64,000 nt of DNA, taken from positions 1 to 64,000 of the forward strand of contig JAKQNR010000045.1 of assembly GCA_029565685.1 (NCBI GenBank), read 5' to 3'. Source of the DNA: a bacterium (GTDB taxonomy: Bacteria > Zhuqueibacterota > Zhuqueibacteria > Residuimicrobiales > Residuimicrobiaceae). Both the position numbers and the translations under genes were made by a program. A model generated the notes under the pieces. The model did no database searches. It was not told where the DNA came from and was given only the letters and a program-made list of their open reading frames with translations. Of the stretch, positions 36,910 through 45,765 are shown piece after piece (the first letter of the stretch is position 1; the number at the start of each line of letters is the position of its first letter).

Positions 36910-36941
36910 AAGCCCGGACCTGAGGATTCGGGCTTTTGTTT
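36910..36941 (+). terminator. Intrinsic terminator after the Nudix gene
   Basis: AAGCCCGGA (36910-36918) pairs with TTCGGGCTT (36927-36935) through nine pairs including one G-U, loop of eight, then TTGTTT. Confidence 0.75.
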
Positions 36942-36955
36942 GCAGGCGGACAAGG

Positions 36956-38005
36956 TTGATCCACGCTGAAAAAATTCTCGTCATCAAACTCCGCGCCATC
37001 GGCGATGTAGTGCTGAGCACCATCGTGTTGGAGAATCTGGCCAGAGCTTTTCCGCAGGCGGCCATGGATTTTTTAACCGAACCGGCGCCGGCGGCGATCC
37101 TGTCTAAACATCCGGCGCTGCGTCGAGTATGGATTTTGGACCGAACGGCCCGCCGCCGATCTGAGCACTCGACGGGTCGATGGGCCATGACGCGGTTGTT
37201 GAGATCTCTCCGCGCTGAGCGATACGACCTGGTGTTCGATTTTTTCGGCAACCCGCGCAGCGCTTTGATCACCTGGGTCAGCGGAGCTCACTATCGAGTG
37301 GGGTATGACTATCGCGTGCGCCGTTTGGCCTACTCCCATGTGGTGCGGTCGCGCGCCCGCGAAGTGCATGAGGCCGATTGGCATCTCGACGCACTGACGG
37401 CGCTGGAGATTCCCATCGTCTCCCGCCGTCTGCAGGTGGCGTTTGGCCCTGAGGAGGTCCAGTTTGCCGAAGCCTTTCTGCATCAGCTCGGTTGGCCGGA
37501 TCGCCGGGTGGCGGTGATCAATTTTTCCGGCGGGTGGGCGGCCAAACGCTGGCCGTTGCCGCGTTTCGCGGAACTGTGCGAAACGCTGGCAGCCGCTTAT
37601 CCATTCCATCTGGCGGCGATTTGGGGACCGGGCGAACGCCAGTCGGCGGACCAGCTTTGCCGCATGGCGCTCACCTCTGGGATCGTTCCCGCACCGGCCA
37701 CCAGCCTGACGCAACTGGCGGCCCTGTTGCAGCGCGCAGCGATCATGGTGACCACCGATTCCGGACCTATGCACATCGCCGCCGCAGTTGGAACACCCTG
37801 TGTGGCTATCTTTGGCCCCACAGATCCCGAACTGCAGGGGCCGTACGGCTCTCAGCACACAGTGGTACGGAACACCGCGTTGTCGTGTCTGGCCTGCAAC
37901 CGCACGACGTGCGATCACGTCCGCTGCATGGAGCAGCTGCCGGTCGCGTCCGTGTTTCAGGCGGTGAAAGAGTGCGTGGCCAAAAACAAGCTCTTACCCG
38001 GCTGA
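36956..38005 (+). CDS. Glycosyltransferase family 9 (heptosyltransferase-like)
   Basis: 349 residues from TTG. ILVIKLRAIGDVVLSTIVLENLA, NFSGGWAAKRWP, MVTTDSGPMHIAAAVGTP and FGPTDPELQGPYG are the GT9 signatures, and CLACNRTTCDHVRCME near the end is the cysteine segment found in RfaF/WaaQ-like enzymes. It likely adds a heptose or related sugar to the LPS core. It is a paralogue of the gene at 34890 but shares only family motifs with it. The start codon choice is weak because no clear ribosome binding site is seen. Confidence 0.88.
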   Translation: MIHAEKILVIKLRAIGDVVLSTIVLENLARAFPQAAMDFLTEPAPAAILSKHPALRRVWILDRTARRRSEHSTGRWAMTRLLRSLRAERYDLVFDFFGNPRSALITWVSGAHYRVGYDYRVRRLAYSHVVRSRAREVHEADWHLDALTALEIPIVSRRLQVAFGPEEVQFAEAFLHQLGWPDRRVAVINFSGGWAAKRWPLPRFAELCETLAAAYPFHLAAIWGPGERQSADQLCRMALTSGIVPAPATSLTQLAALLQRAAIMVTTDSGPMHIAAAVGTPCVAIFGPTDPELQGPYGSQHTVVRNTALSCLACNRTTCDHVRCMEQLPVASVFQAVKECVAKNKLLPG

Positions 38006-38052
38006 TCAGCCGGGCTTGCCGCATCATGAAAACCGATCGTGGAAAGGACCCC

Positions 38053-38835
38053 ATGTCCGCACTGTCCGTCGCCATCATCACCCATAATGAAGCGGCGCGC
38101 ATTCGCGCGTGTCTGGAGAGCGTCTCCTGGGCTGATGAGATCGTGGTGGTCGATGCTGAAAGCAACGATGAGACCGTGTCCATCTGCCGGGACTTTACCG
38201 ACCGTATCTTTGTCCGGCCTTGGCCCGGCTTTGCCAAGCAGAAACAGTTTGCTCTCGAGCAGTGCCGGAATGAGTGGGTGCTCAGTCTGGATGCGGACGA
38301 GCGCGTGCGGCCGGAGCTGGCGGCCGAAATTCAGCGGGTGTTGTCAGCCGCCGGCCCATGCGACGGCTATCGCCTGGCGCGGCGTTCTTATTTCATCGGC
38401 CGCTGGATTCGGCATTGCGGCTGGTATCCGGGCTATCAGCTGCGCTTGTTCAAAAAAGACCGCACCACCGTGAGCTTGTCCCGCGTGCACGAGGGATTTC
38501 TCGTGGAGGGGCGCATCGGCGAGTTGTTGGGAGACCTGGATCACTACAGCCATCGCTCCCTGGCGGACAGCCTGGAAAAAATGAATCGCTATTCGACCCT
38601 GGAGGCGCTGGACCGTTTGGAGCGGGGGCGGGTGCGGCCCATTGATTTCATCACCCATCCGCTGTCGGCGTTTTTCCGCAAATACATCGGCCGCTCCGGT
38701 TATCGTGACGGCATGCCCGGGCTGCTGTTGTGTTGGATCTCTTCTCTGCTCACCATGGCGGTTTACATGAAACGATGGCACTGGCAGCGGTCGACTCCGG
38801 CCGAACAGCAAGCTGCCAGGGAGCGCCACTGGTGA
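38053..38835 (+). CDS. Glycosyltransferase family 2 (WaaE-like), first of a tandem pair
   Basis: 260 residues from the ATG preceded by GGAAAGGA; the frame is open far upstream but inside the previous gene. The GT-A core begins LSVAIITHNEAARIRACLESV; the metal motif is SLDADERV (DAD). GRWIRHCGWYPGYQLRLF is a shared block with the next gene. The enzyme family (KdtX/WaaE) transfers beta-glucose or a similar sugar to the inner LPS core. A C-terminal hydrophobic patch may hold it to the membrane. Its stop overlaps the next start (GTGA). Confidence 0.9.
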   Translation: MSALSVAIITHNEAARIRACLESVSWADEIVVVDAESNDETVSICRDFTDRIFVRPWPGFAKQKQFALEQCRNEWVLSLDADERVRPELAAEIQRVLSAAGPCDGYRLARRSYFIGRWIRHCGWYPGYQLRLFKKDRTTVSLSRVHEGFLVEGRIGELLGDLDHYSHRSLADSLEKMNRYSTLEALDRLERGRVRPIDFITHPLSAFFRKYIGRSGYRDGMPGLLLCWISSLLTMAVYMKRWHWQRSTPAEQQAARERHW

Positions 38836-39593
38836 GCACGCTGGCCGTCATCGTCATCACCCGCAATGAGGCGGACAACATCGGCGAGTGTCTGGCCGGA
38901 GCTTCCTGGGCGGATGAATTGATCGTCATCGACAGCCAGAGCACGGACGCCACGGTCGAGATCGCACGCCGCTATACCGATCAGGTGTATGTCGAACCCT
39001 GGCGCGGCTATGCGGAGAACAAAACCATGGCCCTGAGCCGCTGTCACAGCGACTGGGTTTTTTGGCTCGATGCCGACGAGCGCATCACCGGGCCCCTGGC
39101 GGAGGAGATTCGTCGGCTGATCGATTCCCAGCCTGTGGAAAATGGCTTTCGCGTAGCGCGCAAAGCGTATTTTCTCGGCCGCTGGATCCGGCACTGCGGC
39201 TGGTATCCGGGCTATGTGCTGCGCCTGTTTCGCCGCAGCCACGGCCGTTTCAACGGCCGTCTCGTGCATGAGGGGGTGGAGGTGGAGGGCGCTTGCGGTC
39301 GGCTGAAGAACAGCCTGCTGCATTATACCGATCGCACACTGGAGCAGTATCTGGAAAAGTTTAACCGTTACACCACGCTGGCCGCGCAGGAGCTGCATGG
39401 CCGCGGCCGTCGTGCCGGCGCGGCTTCGTTCCTGTTGCGGCCGCTGCACCAGTTCGTTAAAATGTACGTAATCAAACGGGGCTTTCTCGACGGCGTCGAG
39501 GGACTCGCGCTCTGTCTGCTCTCCGCCCATTACGTGGCGGCCAAGTATGCCAAGCTTTGGGAGCTTTCCCATTGCGTGGAAGAGAAAAAATGA
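38832..39593 (+). CDS. Glycosyltransferase family 2 (WaaE-like), second of a tandem pair
   Basis: 253 residues starting at GTG in the stop of the preceding gene. It is a close paralogue of that gene: LAVIVITRNEADNIGECL, WLDADERI and GRWIRHCGWYPGYVLRLF line up without gaps, showing a tandem duplication. The two have since diverged, so they probably add different sugars or act on different acceptors in the same glycan. It is the last gene of the envelope-glycan block. Confidence 0.9.
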   Translation: MSTLAVIVITRNEADNIGECLAGASWADELIVIDSQSTDATVEIARRYTDQVYVEPWRGYAENKTMALSRCHSDWVFWLDADERITGPLAEEIRRLIDSQPVENGFRVARKAYFLGRWIRHCGWYPGYVLRLFRRSHGRFNGRLVHEGVEVEGACGRLKNSLLHYTDRTLEQYLEKFNRYTTLAAQELHGRGRRAGAASFLLRPLHQFVKMYVIKRGFLDGVEGLALCLLSAHYVAAKYAKLWELSHCVEEKK

Positions 39594-39700
39594 GTACGTT
39601 ATTCAACCGGCATAGACCGGTTAACGTTCAAGGGGTGGAATTTTTATCGCTGACGCGAATGCCGCGCGCTCCGGAGTGAACTATCTATAAGGAATTCGAT

Positions 39701-40042
39701 ATGAAGTATACGGTGGAAAAGAAAGCCTCCACAGCGATTCTGCACATCGGAGAGGAGCGGCTGGACAGTCGCTTCACCTCTGAGCTCAAAGCGCAGTTGC
39801 TGCTGCTCCTCAATGAACAAGAGCTCACGACGATTCTTGTGGATCTGAAGCAGACAACCTATGCGGACAGTTCCGGCCTGGGCGCCTTATTGTTAGGTCT
39901 GCGCCAGGCTCGTGACACCGGCAAAAAATTTGCGCTGGTCGGAGCGCAGAAAAGGGTCATCAGTCTGATCAAAATCGCACATCTGGATGAGCTGATGGTC
40001 AATTATTCGTCCGTGGCCACAGCGCTGAAAGCTTTAGCTTGA
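39701..40042 (+). CDS. STAS-domain protein (anti-sigma factor antagonist-like)
   Basis: 113 residues, a single STAS domain. The central YADSSGLGALLLGL carries the serine phosphorylated in SpoIIAA/RsbV-type antagonists. Such proteins bind an anti-sigma kinase when unphosphorylated and release a sigma factor; in Gram-negatives they may instead act on other partners. No kinase, phosphatase or sigma factor gene is adjacent. TAAGGAATTCGAT gives a good ribosome binding site. The next gene follows after 19 bp. Confidence 0.9.
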   Translation: MKYTVEKKASTAILHIGEERLDSRFTSELKAQLLLLLNEQELTTILVDLKQTTYADSSGLGALLLGLRQARDTGKKFALVGAQKRVISLIKIAHLDELMVNYSSVATALKALA

Positions 40043-40061
40043 CGACGGCGCGGAGGCGGAT

Positions 40062-40415
40062 ATGCCGATTTATGAATATCATTGCTTGGATTGCCGCCGG
40101 CGTTCGACTCTGCTGATCCGCACTCGGGAGGAGGCCGAGCAGCCGGCCTGCTCGTTCTGCGGCAGTACTCGGGTGCAGCGGATCATGTCCCGGTTTGCGG
40201 CGGTCAAGTCCGAGGAAAGCCGGCTGGAAAGCCTGTCGGATCCCAGCCGCTGGTCCGGCGTGGATGAGAACGATCCCGCCGGCGTGGCCCGGTTCGTCAA
40301 ACGCATGGGCAGCGAGTTGGGCGAAGATCTCAGCCGCGAGGAGATCGATCAAATGGCGGATGAGGCGGCGCATGAAGCGGAATCGGGCAGCGGCGCGGAC
40401 GAGGATGCTCTGTGA
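40062..40415 (+). CDS. FmdB-type zinc ribbon protein
   Basis: 117 residues. MPIYEYHCLDC and the second pair CSFCGS form the four-cysteine zinc ribbon of the FmdB family, followed by a long acidic C-terminal tail (SREEIDQMADEAAHEAE). The family is linked to regulation of formamidase in one organism, but most members are unassigned. It may be cotranscribed with the STAS gene. The 260 bp that follow contain no gene that I can support. Confidence 0.88.
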   Translation: MPIYEYHCLDCRRRSTLLIRTREEAEQPACSFCGSTRVQRIMSRFAAVKSEESRLESLSDPSRWSGVDENDPAGVARFVKRMGSELGEDLSREEIDQMADEAAHEAESGSGADEDAL

Positions 40416-40675
40416 TGCTCGCAATGGCAGGGCACGCGCTTTAACAAAGGCGCGGCCGGAAGAGTGCGCCACCAGCCGGCGCCGCCTTTCATCGCCCAAC
40501 CGAGCCGGCCTGCAAGGAAGCGCGGTTGATGACGGCAACGCTGCCATTGAGGTCTTTTTACGTATTCCGCGCATTTCGTGTTTGTTTTTTGCCTTTGCAC
40601 GGGGCCGTTCATTATTTTATCGGCGAAAATAGCAAAGAAATTTTGCTGTTACGTTCCACTCATATGGGAGGTAGT

Positions 40676-41374
40676 ATGAAAAATGATTGCGTCCGTCTGA
40701 TGGTTATGGCTGTTCTGCCGGCGACGTTGACCACGGGTTGCGCCGCCACTGCGATCGAGCGGCGGCAGGCAGCGACCCGGGAAGTGAGACAGGATCGGGT
40801 GGAACTGGTCCGGGATCAAGCCAAGGTTACAGATGACCGGATGGATCTGGATCGTCTCTCTGACCTGGTGATCCGCTGGGATCAACTGCGTGCAAGTCGC
40901 GCTCCTGCGGCGCAGCTGGCGCAAGTCGAGGAGCAGATCGCCGCCGAACTGCGCCGTGATTTGGCTGAAAATGCGGAACAGGCGCGGCAGGCCGACGCAG
41001 AGGTACAGCGCTCGGAGAAAGAGCTGCAGCGTTCCCGCCGCGAGCTGCGCCGGGAGCGCACCGATGGAGATCGCAATGCTGCTCAGCGGCGCGAGAAGAA
41101 TAGGGAGCGCCGCGACGACCGGCGCGATCTGCAGGATGACCTGCGGGATTCCCAGCAGGCGCGGGCTTTGTTCGACAAAAAAAGCAAAGTCGCCGGCGAA
41201 TTGCTGGCCCTGCAGAAGCGAATGGATGCGGCGAACGCCCGGCAGGACCAACACCTGCGCGATCAACAGCGCGTGCTTTTGGAACAGTATCTTGCCTTGT
41301 CCCAGGAGGAACTCAGACTGGGCGTGCGGGAGATCCGCGAAGATCGCCAGGAGGCGAGAGAAGACCGGCGTTGA
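40676..41374 (+). CDS. Charged coiled-coil lipoprotein, unknown
   Basis: 232 residues from the ATG preceded by GGGAGGTAGT. The N-terminus MKNDCVRLMVMAVLPATLTTGC is a lipoprotein signal with lipobox TTGC (Cys22). The mature part is nearly all Arg, Asp, Glu and Gln, with heptad-like stretches (VQRSEKELQRSRRELRR, RERRDDRRDLQDDLRDSQQA) that should form long helices and coiled coils. No domain is recognised. It faces, across a shared terminator, an OmpA lipoprotein, so both may serve in envelope anchoring. Which membrane it is sorted to is not clear. Confidence 0.72.
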   Translation: MKNDCVRLMVMAVLPATLTTGCAATAIERRQAATREVRQDRVELVRDQAKVTDDRMDLDRLSDLVIRWDQLRASRAPAAQLAQVEEQIAAELRRDLAENAEQARQADAEVQRSEKELQRSRRELRRERTDGDRNAAQRREKNRERRDDRRDLQDDLRDSQQARALFDKKSKVAGELLALQKRMDAANARQDQHLRDQQRVLLEQYLALSQEELRLGVREIREDRQEAREDRR

Positions 41375-41547
41375 GGTCTGTGATGAGCGACAGATTAAAA
41401 AGCCGACAGCAGCGGTTGTGTGTAGAAACTTTTTTAACGAGTGAAGGAGTGCAAAGAAGGGGATTGGGTTGCTGAACATTCGCGGTGAAGAAAGGTACGG
41501 CGAGTGAATGCGTTTTAATCCATGCAGCCGAAGATTCTTCCTCCCCC

Positions 41548-41581
41548 AAAAGGGCGACTGCTCGCAGCAGCCGCCCTTTTT
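41548..41581. terminator. Bidirectional terminator between convergent lipoprotein genes
   Basis: AAAAGGGCG (41548-41556) pairs with CGCCCTTTT (41572-41580), with an inner CTGCT/AGCAG stem. A- and T-runs on the two sides let it work on either strand. Confidence 0.88.
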
Positions 41582-41597
41582 AAGTTTTCAATAAGAA

Positions 41598-42263
41598 TCA
41601 GGATTTGGTGTTGGCGACCGCTTCCTGTTTCAGTTTATCATTGGCCACAATGACGATTTCAACACGACGATTGGCCGCGCGGCCTTCCGGCGTGTCGTTG
41701 CTCATCTTCGGCTGGGTTTCGCCGTACCCCTTGGTGGTGATGCGGGCGGGATCGACGTTCTGCTGAATCAGAAAATTCGCGACCGTGGAAGCGCGCTGCT
41801 CAGAGAGCTTTTGATTGTACGCCTCTTCGCCCTGGGAGTCGGCGTGCCCCTCGATGAGGAGAATGGTATCCGGGTACTTGTTCAGGTTGCTTGCGAACTC
41901 TTGCAGTTCGGTTTTGGCAGCGGGCTGAAGCGTCGACTTGTTGGTGTCGAACAGCAGTCCGGATTTCAGCGTGACCTGGATGCCTTCGCCGACGCGGTTG
42001 ACTTCGGCATCGGCGAGCTCTTTCTGCAGCTCTTCAGCCTGTTTGTCCATTCGGCTGCCGATATAAGAGCCCGCAGCTCCGCCGATGGCTGCGCCGAGGA
42101 TGGCGCCGAGAGCGGTGTTGCCCAATTGCTTGCCGATCACGCCGCCGACCACGGCGCCTGAACCGGTGCCGATGGCCGTGCCTTTGGTGGTCTTGCTGGC
42201 ACTGCACGCAACCAATTGAAGCGCCAAACCGATCATGAGCCCTATGGACGTTAATTTACGCAT
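41598..42263 (-). CDS. OmpA-family lipoprotein with glycine zipper
   Basis: 221 residues. The signal MRKLTSIGLMIGLALQLVAC has the lipobox LVAC. Residues about 30-75 form a glycine-zipper segment (GTGSGAVVGGVIGKQLGNTALGAILGAAIGGAAG, here only in part: GAVVGGVIGKQLG). From about 95 an OmpA domain follows (LLIEGHADSQGEEAYNQKLS, KGYGETQPKMSNDTPEGRA), which binds peptidoglycan. The protein would tether the outer membrane to the wall, like YiaD. GAGGGAG precedes the start. A good promoter with a 17-bp spacer lies 70 bp upstream. Confidence 0.93.
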   Translation of the reverse strand: MRKLTSIGLMIGLALQLVACSASKTTKGTAIGTGSGAVVGGVIGKQLGNTALGAILGAAIGGAAGSYIGSRMDKQAEELQKELADAEVNRVGEGIQVTLKSGLLFDTNKSTLQPAAKTELQEFASNLNKYPDTILLIEGHADSQGEEAYNQKLSEQRASTVANFLIQQNVDPARITTKGYGETQPKMSNDTPEGRAANRRVEIVIVANDKLKQEAVANTKS

Positions 42264-42334
42264 GATTTTCTCCCTCTGGTAAATCCCACTGATTGATTTG
42301 AGTGTGATCGCCGGAGCAAATCACTCTTCGATGT

Positions 42335-42363
42335 AAAATACGAGTATGAACCGCCCCATGCAA
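42335..42363 (-). promoter_or_regulatory. Promoter for the OmpA lipoprotein gene
   Basis: On the minus strand TTGCAT (42363-42358), 17 bp, TATTTT (42340-42335). Transcription would start near 42328, with a leader of about 65 bases that can form a TGATTTG/CAAATCA stem. Confidence 0.6.
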
Positions 42364-42438
42364 GTCTTTTTTACGCCCGCCCCGGCCCTGAGGTTCCTGT
42401 TTTTGCCGCACCCATAGCGTTTCTGTGACGGATATAAC

Positions 42439-42476
42439 AAAAAACCCCGGGCTGGCAGAACGCCGGGGTTTTTTGT
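42439..42476 (-). terminator. Terminator downstream of nrdJ
   Basis: CAAAAAACCCCGG (42439-42451) and CCGGGGTTTTTTG (42464-42476) form a perfect 13-bp stem with A/T runs on both sides, 25 bp after the nrdJ stop. Confidence 0.9.
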
Positions 42477-42501
42477 GAAACACCTATCACGGGAGAGAAA
42501 A

Positions 42502-45276
42502 TCAAGAGCAACCGCTGGTGCTGCCGCAGTTCAGACATTTATAACAGGCGCCGTTGCGCACCATGATGTTGCCGCATTCTGAACAGGGCGGCGCATCGGA
42601 CTGATACATGCTGACCTGTTTTTCTTTTTCCAGATTCTGATCCAGCGCCTGATACCGGGGCATTTCAAATTCGGTCAATTCCTGGGCTTCGCTGTTGTTC
42701 TCCTTGTGGTTCAGATATTTGATCCCAAGCCAGCGGAAGATGTAATCCAAAATCGATTTCGCCATGGGGATGGCGGCGTTGTTGGTAAAGCCGTAGGGTT
42801 CAAAGCGTGTGTGGCTGAATTTGTTCACCAGCACTTCCAGCGGCACGCCGTATTGCAGGGCCATCGAGATAGAGGTGGCGAATGCATCCATCAGCCCCGA
42901 GACCACGGAGCCGGTTTTCGCCATGACGACAAAGATCTCGCCGGGTTTGCCATCGTCGTATTCGCCCACGGTGATGTACCCTTCGTGACCGGAGATGGAA
43001 AACTTGTGCGTAATCGACCGCCGCTCGTCCGGAAGCCGTTTGCGCACGCCGACGACGCGCGCCGGTTCCGCTGCAGCCTCGGTCCGTTCGCTCTTTTTCT
43101 GACCGGTGTTGAGCGGCTGACTGCGTTTGGAGCCGTCGCGATAGATGGCGATGGATTTCAGCCCTAGTTCCCAAGCCTGCAGATAGACGGACTCGATCTC
43201 CTCCGGCGTGCAGTGGTTGGGCATGTTCACGGTCTTGGAGATGGCGCCGGAGAGAAACGGCTGCACCGCCGCCATCATGCGCACATGACCCATGTAGGAG
43301 ATATAGCGCTCGCCGTTGGCCGGCTTGAACGCACAATCAAAGATGGGCACATGCTCGGCACTGAGAAAGGGGGCGCCTTCGATGGTGTCGGTTTGTTGAA
43401 CATGCTGGAGAATGGCCTGCACCTGTTCATCCGGATAACCCAGGCGGTGCAGCGTATGGCCGACCGTGGCGTTCACCAGTTTCAGATCTCCGCCGCCTAC
43501 CAGTTTTTTATATTTGACCAGCGCAATGTCCGGCTCAATGCCCGTGGTGTCGCAATCCATCATAAAGCCGATGGTGCCGGTGGGCGCCAGAACCGTGACC
43601 TGCGCGTTGCGATAGCCGTACTTTTGCCCCATCTCATAGGCATCGTTCCACACCTCCTCCGCCGCGGCGTACAGAGCGTCCACCGTCAGCCGTCGTGAGA
43701 TGGTCTTGAGCGCCTGCTGATGCTTGTTGATGACGCGCAGCATGGGCTGCCGGTTTTTCTCAAATTCTTCGAACGGCCCCTTGGCGCTGGCCAGGATGGC
43801 GGAGGAGAGGTAAGCCTGGCCGGTTAACAGCGCGGTCAAGGTGGCGGCCAGGGCGCGGCCCCGGTCGCTGTCATAGGGCAATCCATAGTACATCAGCAAA
43901 GCGCCCAGGTTGGCATATCCCAGCCCCAGGGGGCGAAACCGCCGGCTGTTTTCGGTGATGGCGTCTGTGGGATAGCTGGCGTTGTCGACAATGATCTCCT
44001 GTGAGATGATGAGCAGGTGGATGGCGCGGCGGTATGCCTCGATGTCGAATTCTCCGCTCTCTCTGACGAATTTCATCAGGTTCAGCGACGCCAGATTGCA
44101 GCTGGAATTATCCACGAACATGTACTCGCTGCAGGGATTGGAGGCATTGATGGGCGCCGAGTTGGGACAGGTATGCCAGTCGTTGATGGTCGTATGATAC
44201 TGGATGCCGGGGTCTCCGCAGCTATGGGCCGCATTACAGATCTGCTTCATCAGATCTCGGGCGCGCAGGGTGTCGATGATGTGCCCGTCGGTCACTGCCC
44301 GGGTGTGCCACATGCCGTCGTTCACCACGGCGCGCATGAAATCATCGGTGACGCGCACGCTGTTGTTTGAGTTCTGGAAAAAGACCGAGCTGTAGGCCTC
44401 GCCCCCGAAAGAGCCGTCGTAGCCCATCTCGATGAGCGCCCAGGCCTTTTTTTCCTCTTCCACCTTGCAGTTGATGTATTCGACGATGTCCGGATGATCG
44501 ATGTTGAGGATGACCATTTTAGCAGCACGGCGGGTCTTGCCGCCGGATTTGATCACGCCGGCAAAGGCGTCAAAACCGCGCATAAAGGAGACCGGACCCG
44601 AGGCGGAACCGCCGCTGGCCAGTTTCTCTTTGGAGGAACGCAGAGTGGAAAAGTTGGTGCCGGTCCCTGAACCGAATTTGAACAGCATGCCTTCGGTTTT
44701 AGCGAGGTCCAGAATGGAGCTCATCTCGTCTTTGACCGCATTGATGAAACAGGCTGAACACTGGGGATGCTCCTCCACGCCCAAATTGAACCACACCGGA
44801 CTGTTGAAAGAGGCTTTTTGATTGACGAGCAAGTGGGTCAACTCCACCGCAAAAGTTTTACTGTCCTCGGCCGAAGCAAAATAACCGTCCTTTATGCCCC
44901 AGCGCACCAAGGTATTGACCACGCGGTCCACCAGCTGACGCACGCTGGTTTCCGGCGTCGCCGCCAGGGTGCGCGTATGAAAGTATTTGGAGGCGACGAT
45001 GTTGAGCGCTGTCTGCGACCAGGTTTTGGGCGCCTCCAGGTCATGCCGTTCGAACAGCACCTTGCCCTTGTCGTTGGTGATGGAGGCGGTGCGCAGCTCC
45101 CATTCGATTTCGTCATAAGGGTGAACATCCTTGCGGGTGAAGAACCTGGGGATGCTCAGCCTTTCAAGCCGGGGCTTGGACCGGCCGGCTGCGGTTGCTG
45201 GCGCGGCGTCCGTGTCGCATATATCATCAGAGACCGTTATGAATTCCATCTGATTTTTGTTCTTGTGATCGCTCAT
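42502..45276 (-). CDS. nrdJ: Class II (B12-dependent) ribonucleotide reductase
   Basis: 924 residues. SPVWFNLGV with CSAC (173-176), FKFGSGTGTNFSTLRSS, the thiyl-radical segment NPCSEYMF, GFMMDCDTTGIEPD and a C-terminal zinc ribbon (CSECG and CLNCG with GCS at the end) identify the adenosylcobalamin-dependent enzyme of the NrdJ type. It reduces ribonucleotides to deoxyribonucleotides in aerobic or anaerobic conditions; the organism therefore needs B12. It is a single-gene transcript with its own promoter and a terminator after it. The minus-strand leader is about 180 bases long. Confidence 0.96.
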   Translation of the reverse strand: MSDHKNKNQMEFITVSDDICDTDAAPATAAGRSKPRLERLSIPRFFTRKDVHPYDEIEWELRTASITNDKGKVLFERHDLEAPKTWSQTALNIVASKYFHTRTLAATPETSVRQLVDRVVNTLVRWGIKDGYFASAEDSKTFAVELTHLLVNQKASFNSPVWFNLGVEEHPQCSACFINAVKDEMSSILDLAKTEGMLFKFGSGTGTNFSTLRSSKEKLASGGSASGPVSFMRGFDAFAGVIKSGGKTRRAAKMVILNIDHPDIVEYINCKVEEEKKAWALIEMGYDGSFGGEAYSSVFFQNSNNSVRVTDDFMRAVVNDGMWHTRAVTDGHIIDTLRARDLMKQICNAAHSCGDPGIQYHTTINDWHTCPNSAPINASNPCSEYMFVDNSSCNLASLNLMKFVRESGEFDIEAYRRAIHLLIISQEIIVDNASYPTDAITENSRRFRPLGLGYANLGALLMYYGLPYDSDRGRALAATLTALLTGQAYLSSAILASAKGPFEEFEKNRQPMLRVINKHQQALKTISRRLTVDALYAAAEEVWNDAYEMGQKYGYRNAQVTVLAPTGTIGFMMDCDTTGIEPDIALVKYKKLVGGGDLKLVNATVGHTLHRLGYPDEQVQAILQHVQQTDTIEGAPFLSAEHVPIFDCAFKPANGERYISYMGHVRMMAAVQPFLSGAISKTVNMPNHCTPEEIESVYLQAWELGLKSIAIYRDGSKRSQPLNTGQKKSERTEAAAEPARVVGVRKRLPDERRSITHKFSISGHEGYITVGEYDDGKPGEIFVVMAKTGSVVSGLMDAFATSISMALQYGVPLEVLVNKFSHTRFEPYGFTNNAAIPMAKSILDYIFRWLGIKYLNHKENNSEAQELTEFEMPRYQALDQNLEKEKQVSMYQSDAPPCSECGNIMVRNGACYKCLNCGSTSGCS

Positions 45277-45461
45277 CCGTAATCCCTATCCTCTGAAAAT
45301 ACCCGCCCATCCGGAACCCGACATCCGCCCTATTTTTAAAATGATCACCGTTTGTTTTTATGCAACAGGTTGGAAAAGGTAACAGCAGCGCCCAGGGGTG
45401 TTTGTGGAAGCCTACCATTGCTGCAGATCAATTGCCTGTCACCTTGATTTTTTGCCGTGCC
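45277..45461 (-). other. Long 5' leader of nrdJ, no recognised RNA element
   Basis: About 180 bases lie between the predicted nrdJ transcription start and its ATG. The cobalamin-riboswitch B12 box was not found and no NrdR-type ACA-TATAT-TGT boxes are apparent. A 5-bp GCAGC/GCTGC helix can enclose positions 45385-45424. A structured cis-regulatory RNA is possible but not supported by more than length. Confidence 0.3.
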
Positions 45462-45490
45462 AATTTAGAAAACATTACCTACTTTGTCAA
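45462..45490 (-). promoter_or_regulatory. Promoter for nrdJ
   Basis: On the minus strand a perfect TTGACA (45490-45485), 17-bp spacer, TAAATT (45467-45462). Confidence 0.72.
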
Positions 45491-45765
45491 GGGAAAAACT
45501 CAATATTTTGTACTTTTTTTATAAAGGACGTCAATGGGTAGTGGAAAAAGGCGCTGATCTGCGTTTTTCCGGTCAAGGTGCAAGCGGAGGCATCGGGAAA
45601 AAAGAGTTGATTTGCTTTTATTTAATGTTTAAATTGATGGGCCTGTTATCGACGAATCTCCTGGCAACGCCGGGTTTTGCCTCTCAGCCCTGAAAGAGTC
45701 CTTTTGGGGCTTCATTTTAGTTTGCTTGCGGAAGAAACCGGGTCTGTTGTCCTTCGCAAACGCAA
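45491..45765. other. Region upstream of ribD, no supported gene
   Basis: This 275-bp region contains a hairpin (GGAAAAA near 45542 with TTTTTCC near 45564) and a C-rich/T-rich tail before ribD. The conserved FMN-riboswitch blocks were not recognised. A 69-codon plus-strand frame at 45484-45693 has an AT-rich start and no family signature and is not called. Confidence 0.4.

Noticed and set aside
40416..40675. Possible small gene or transposon relic between fmdB-like and lipoprotein genes
   Set aside because: Only frame extensions of the neighbours are open here, with no ribosome binding site or repeat structure beyond a chance CAATGGCAG/CTGCCATTG pair.
45277..45461. Cobalamin riboswitch upstream of nrdJ
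   Set aside because: The conserved B12 box and core blocks could not be found on the minus strand.
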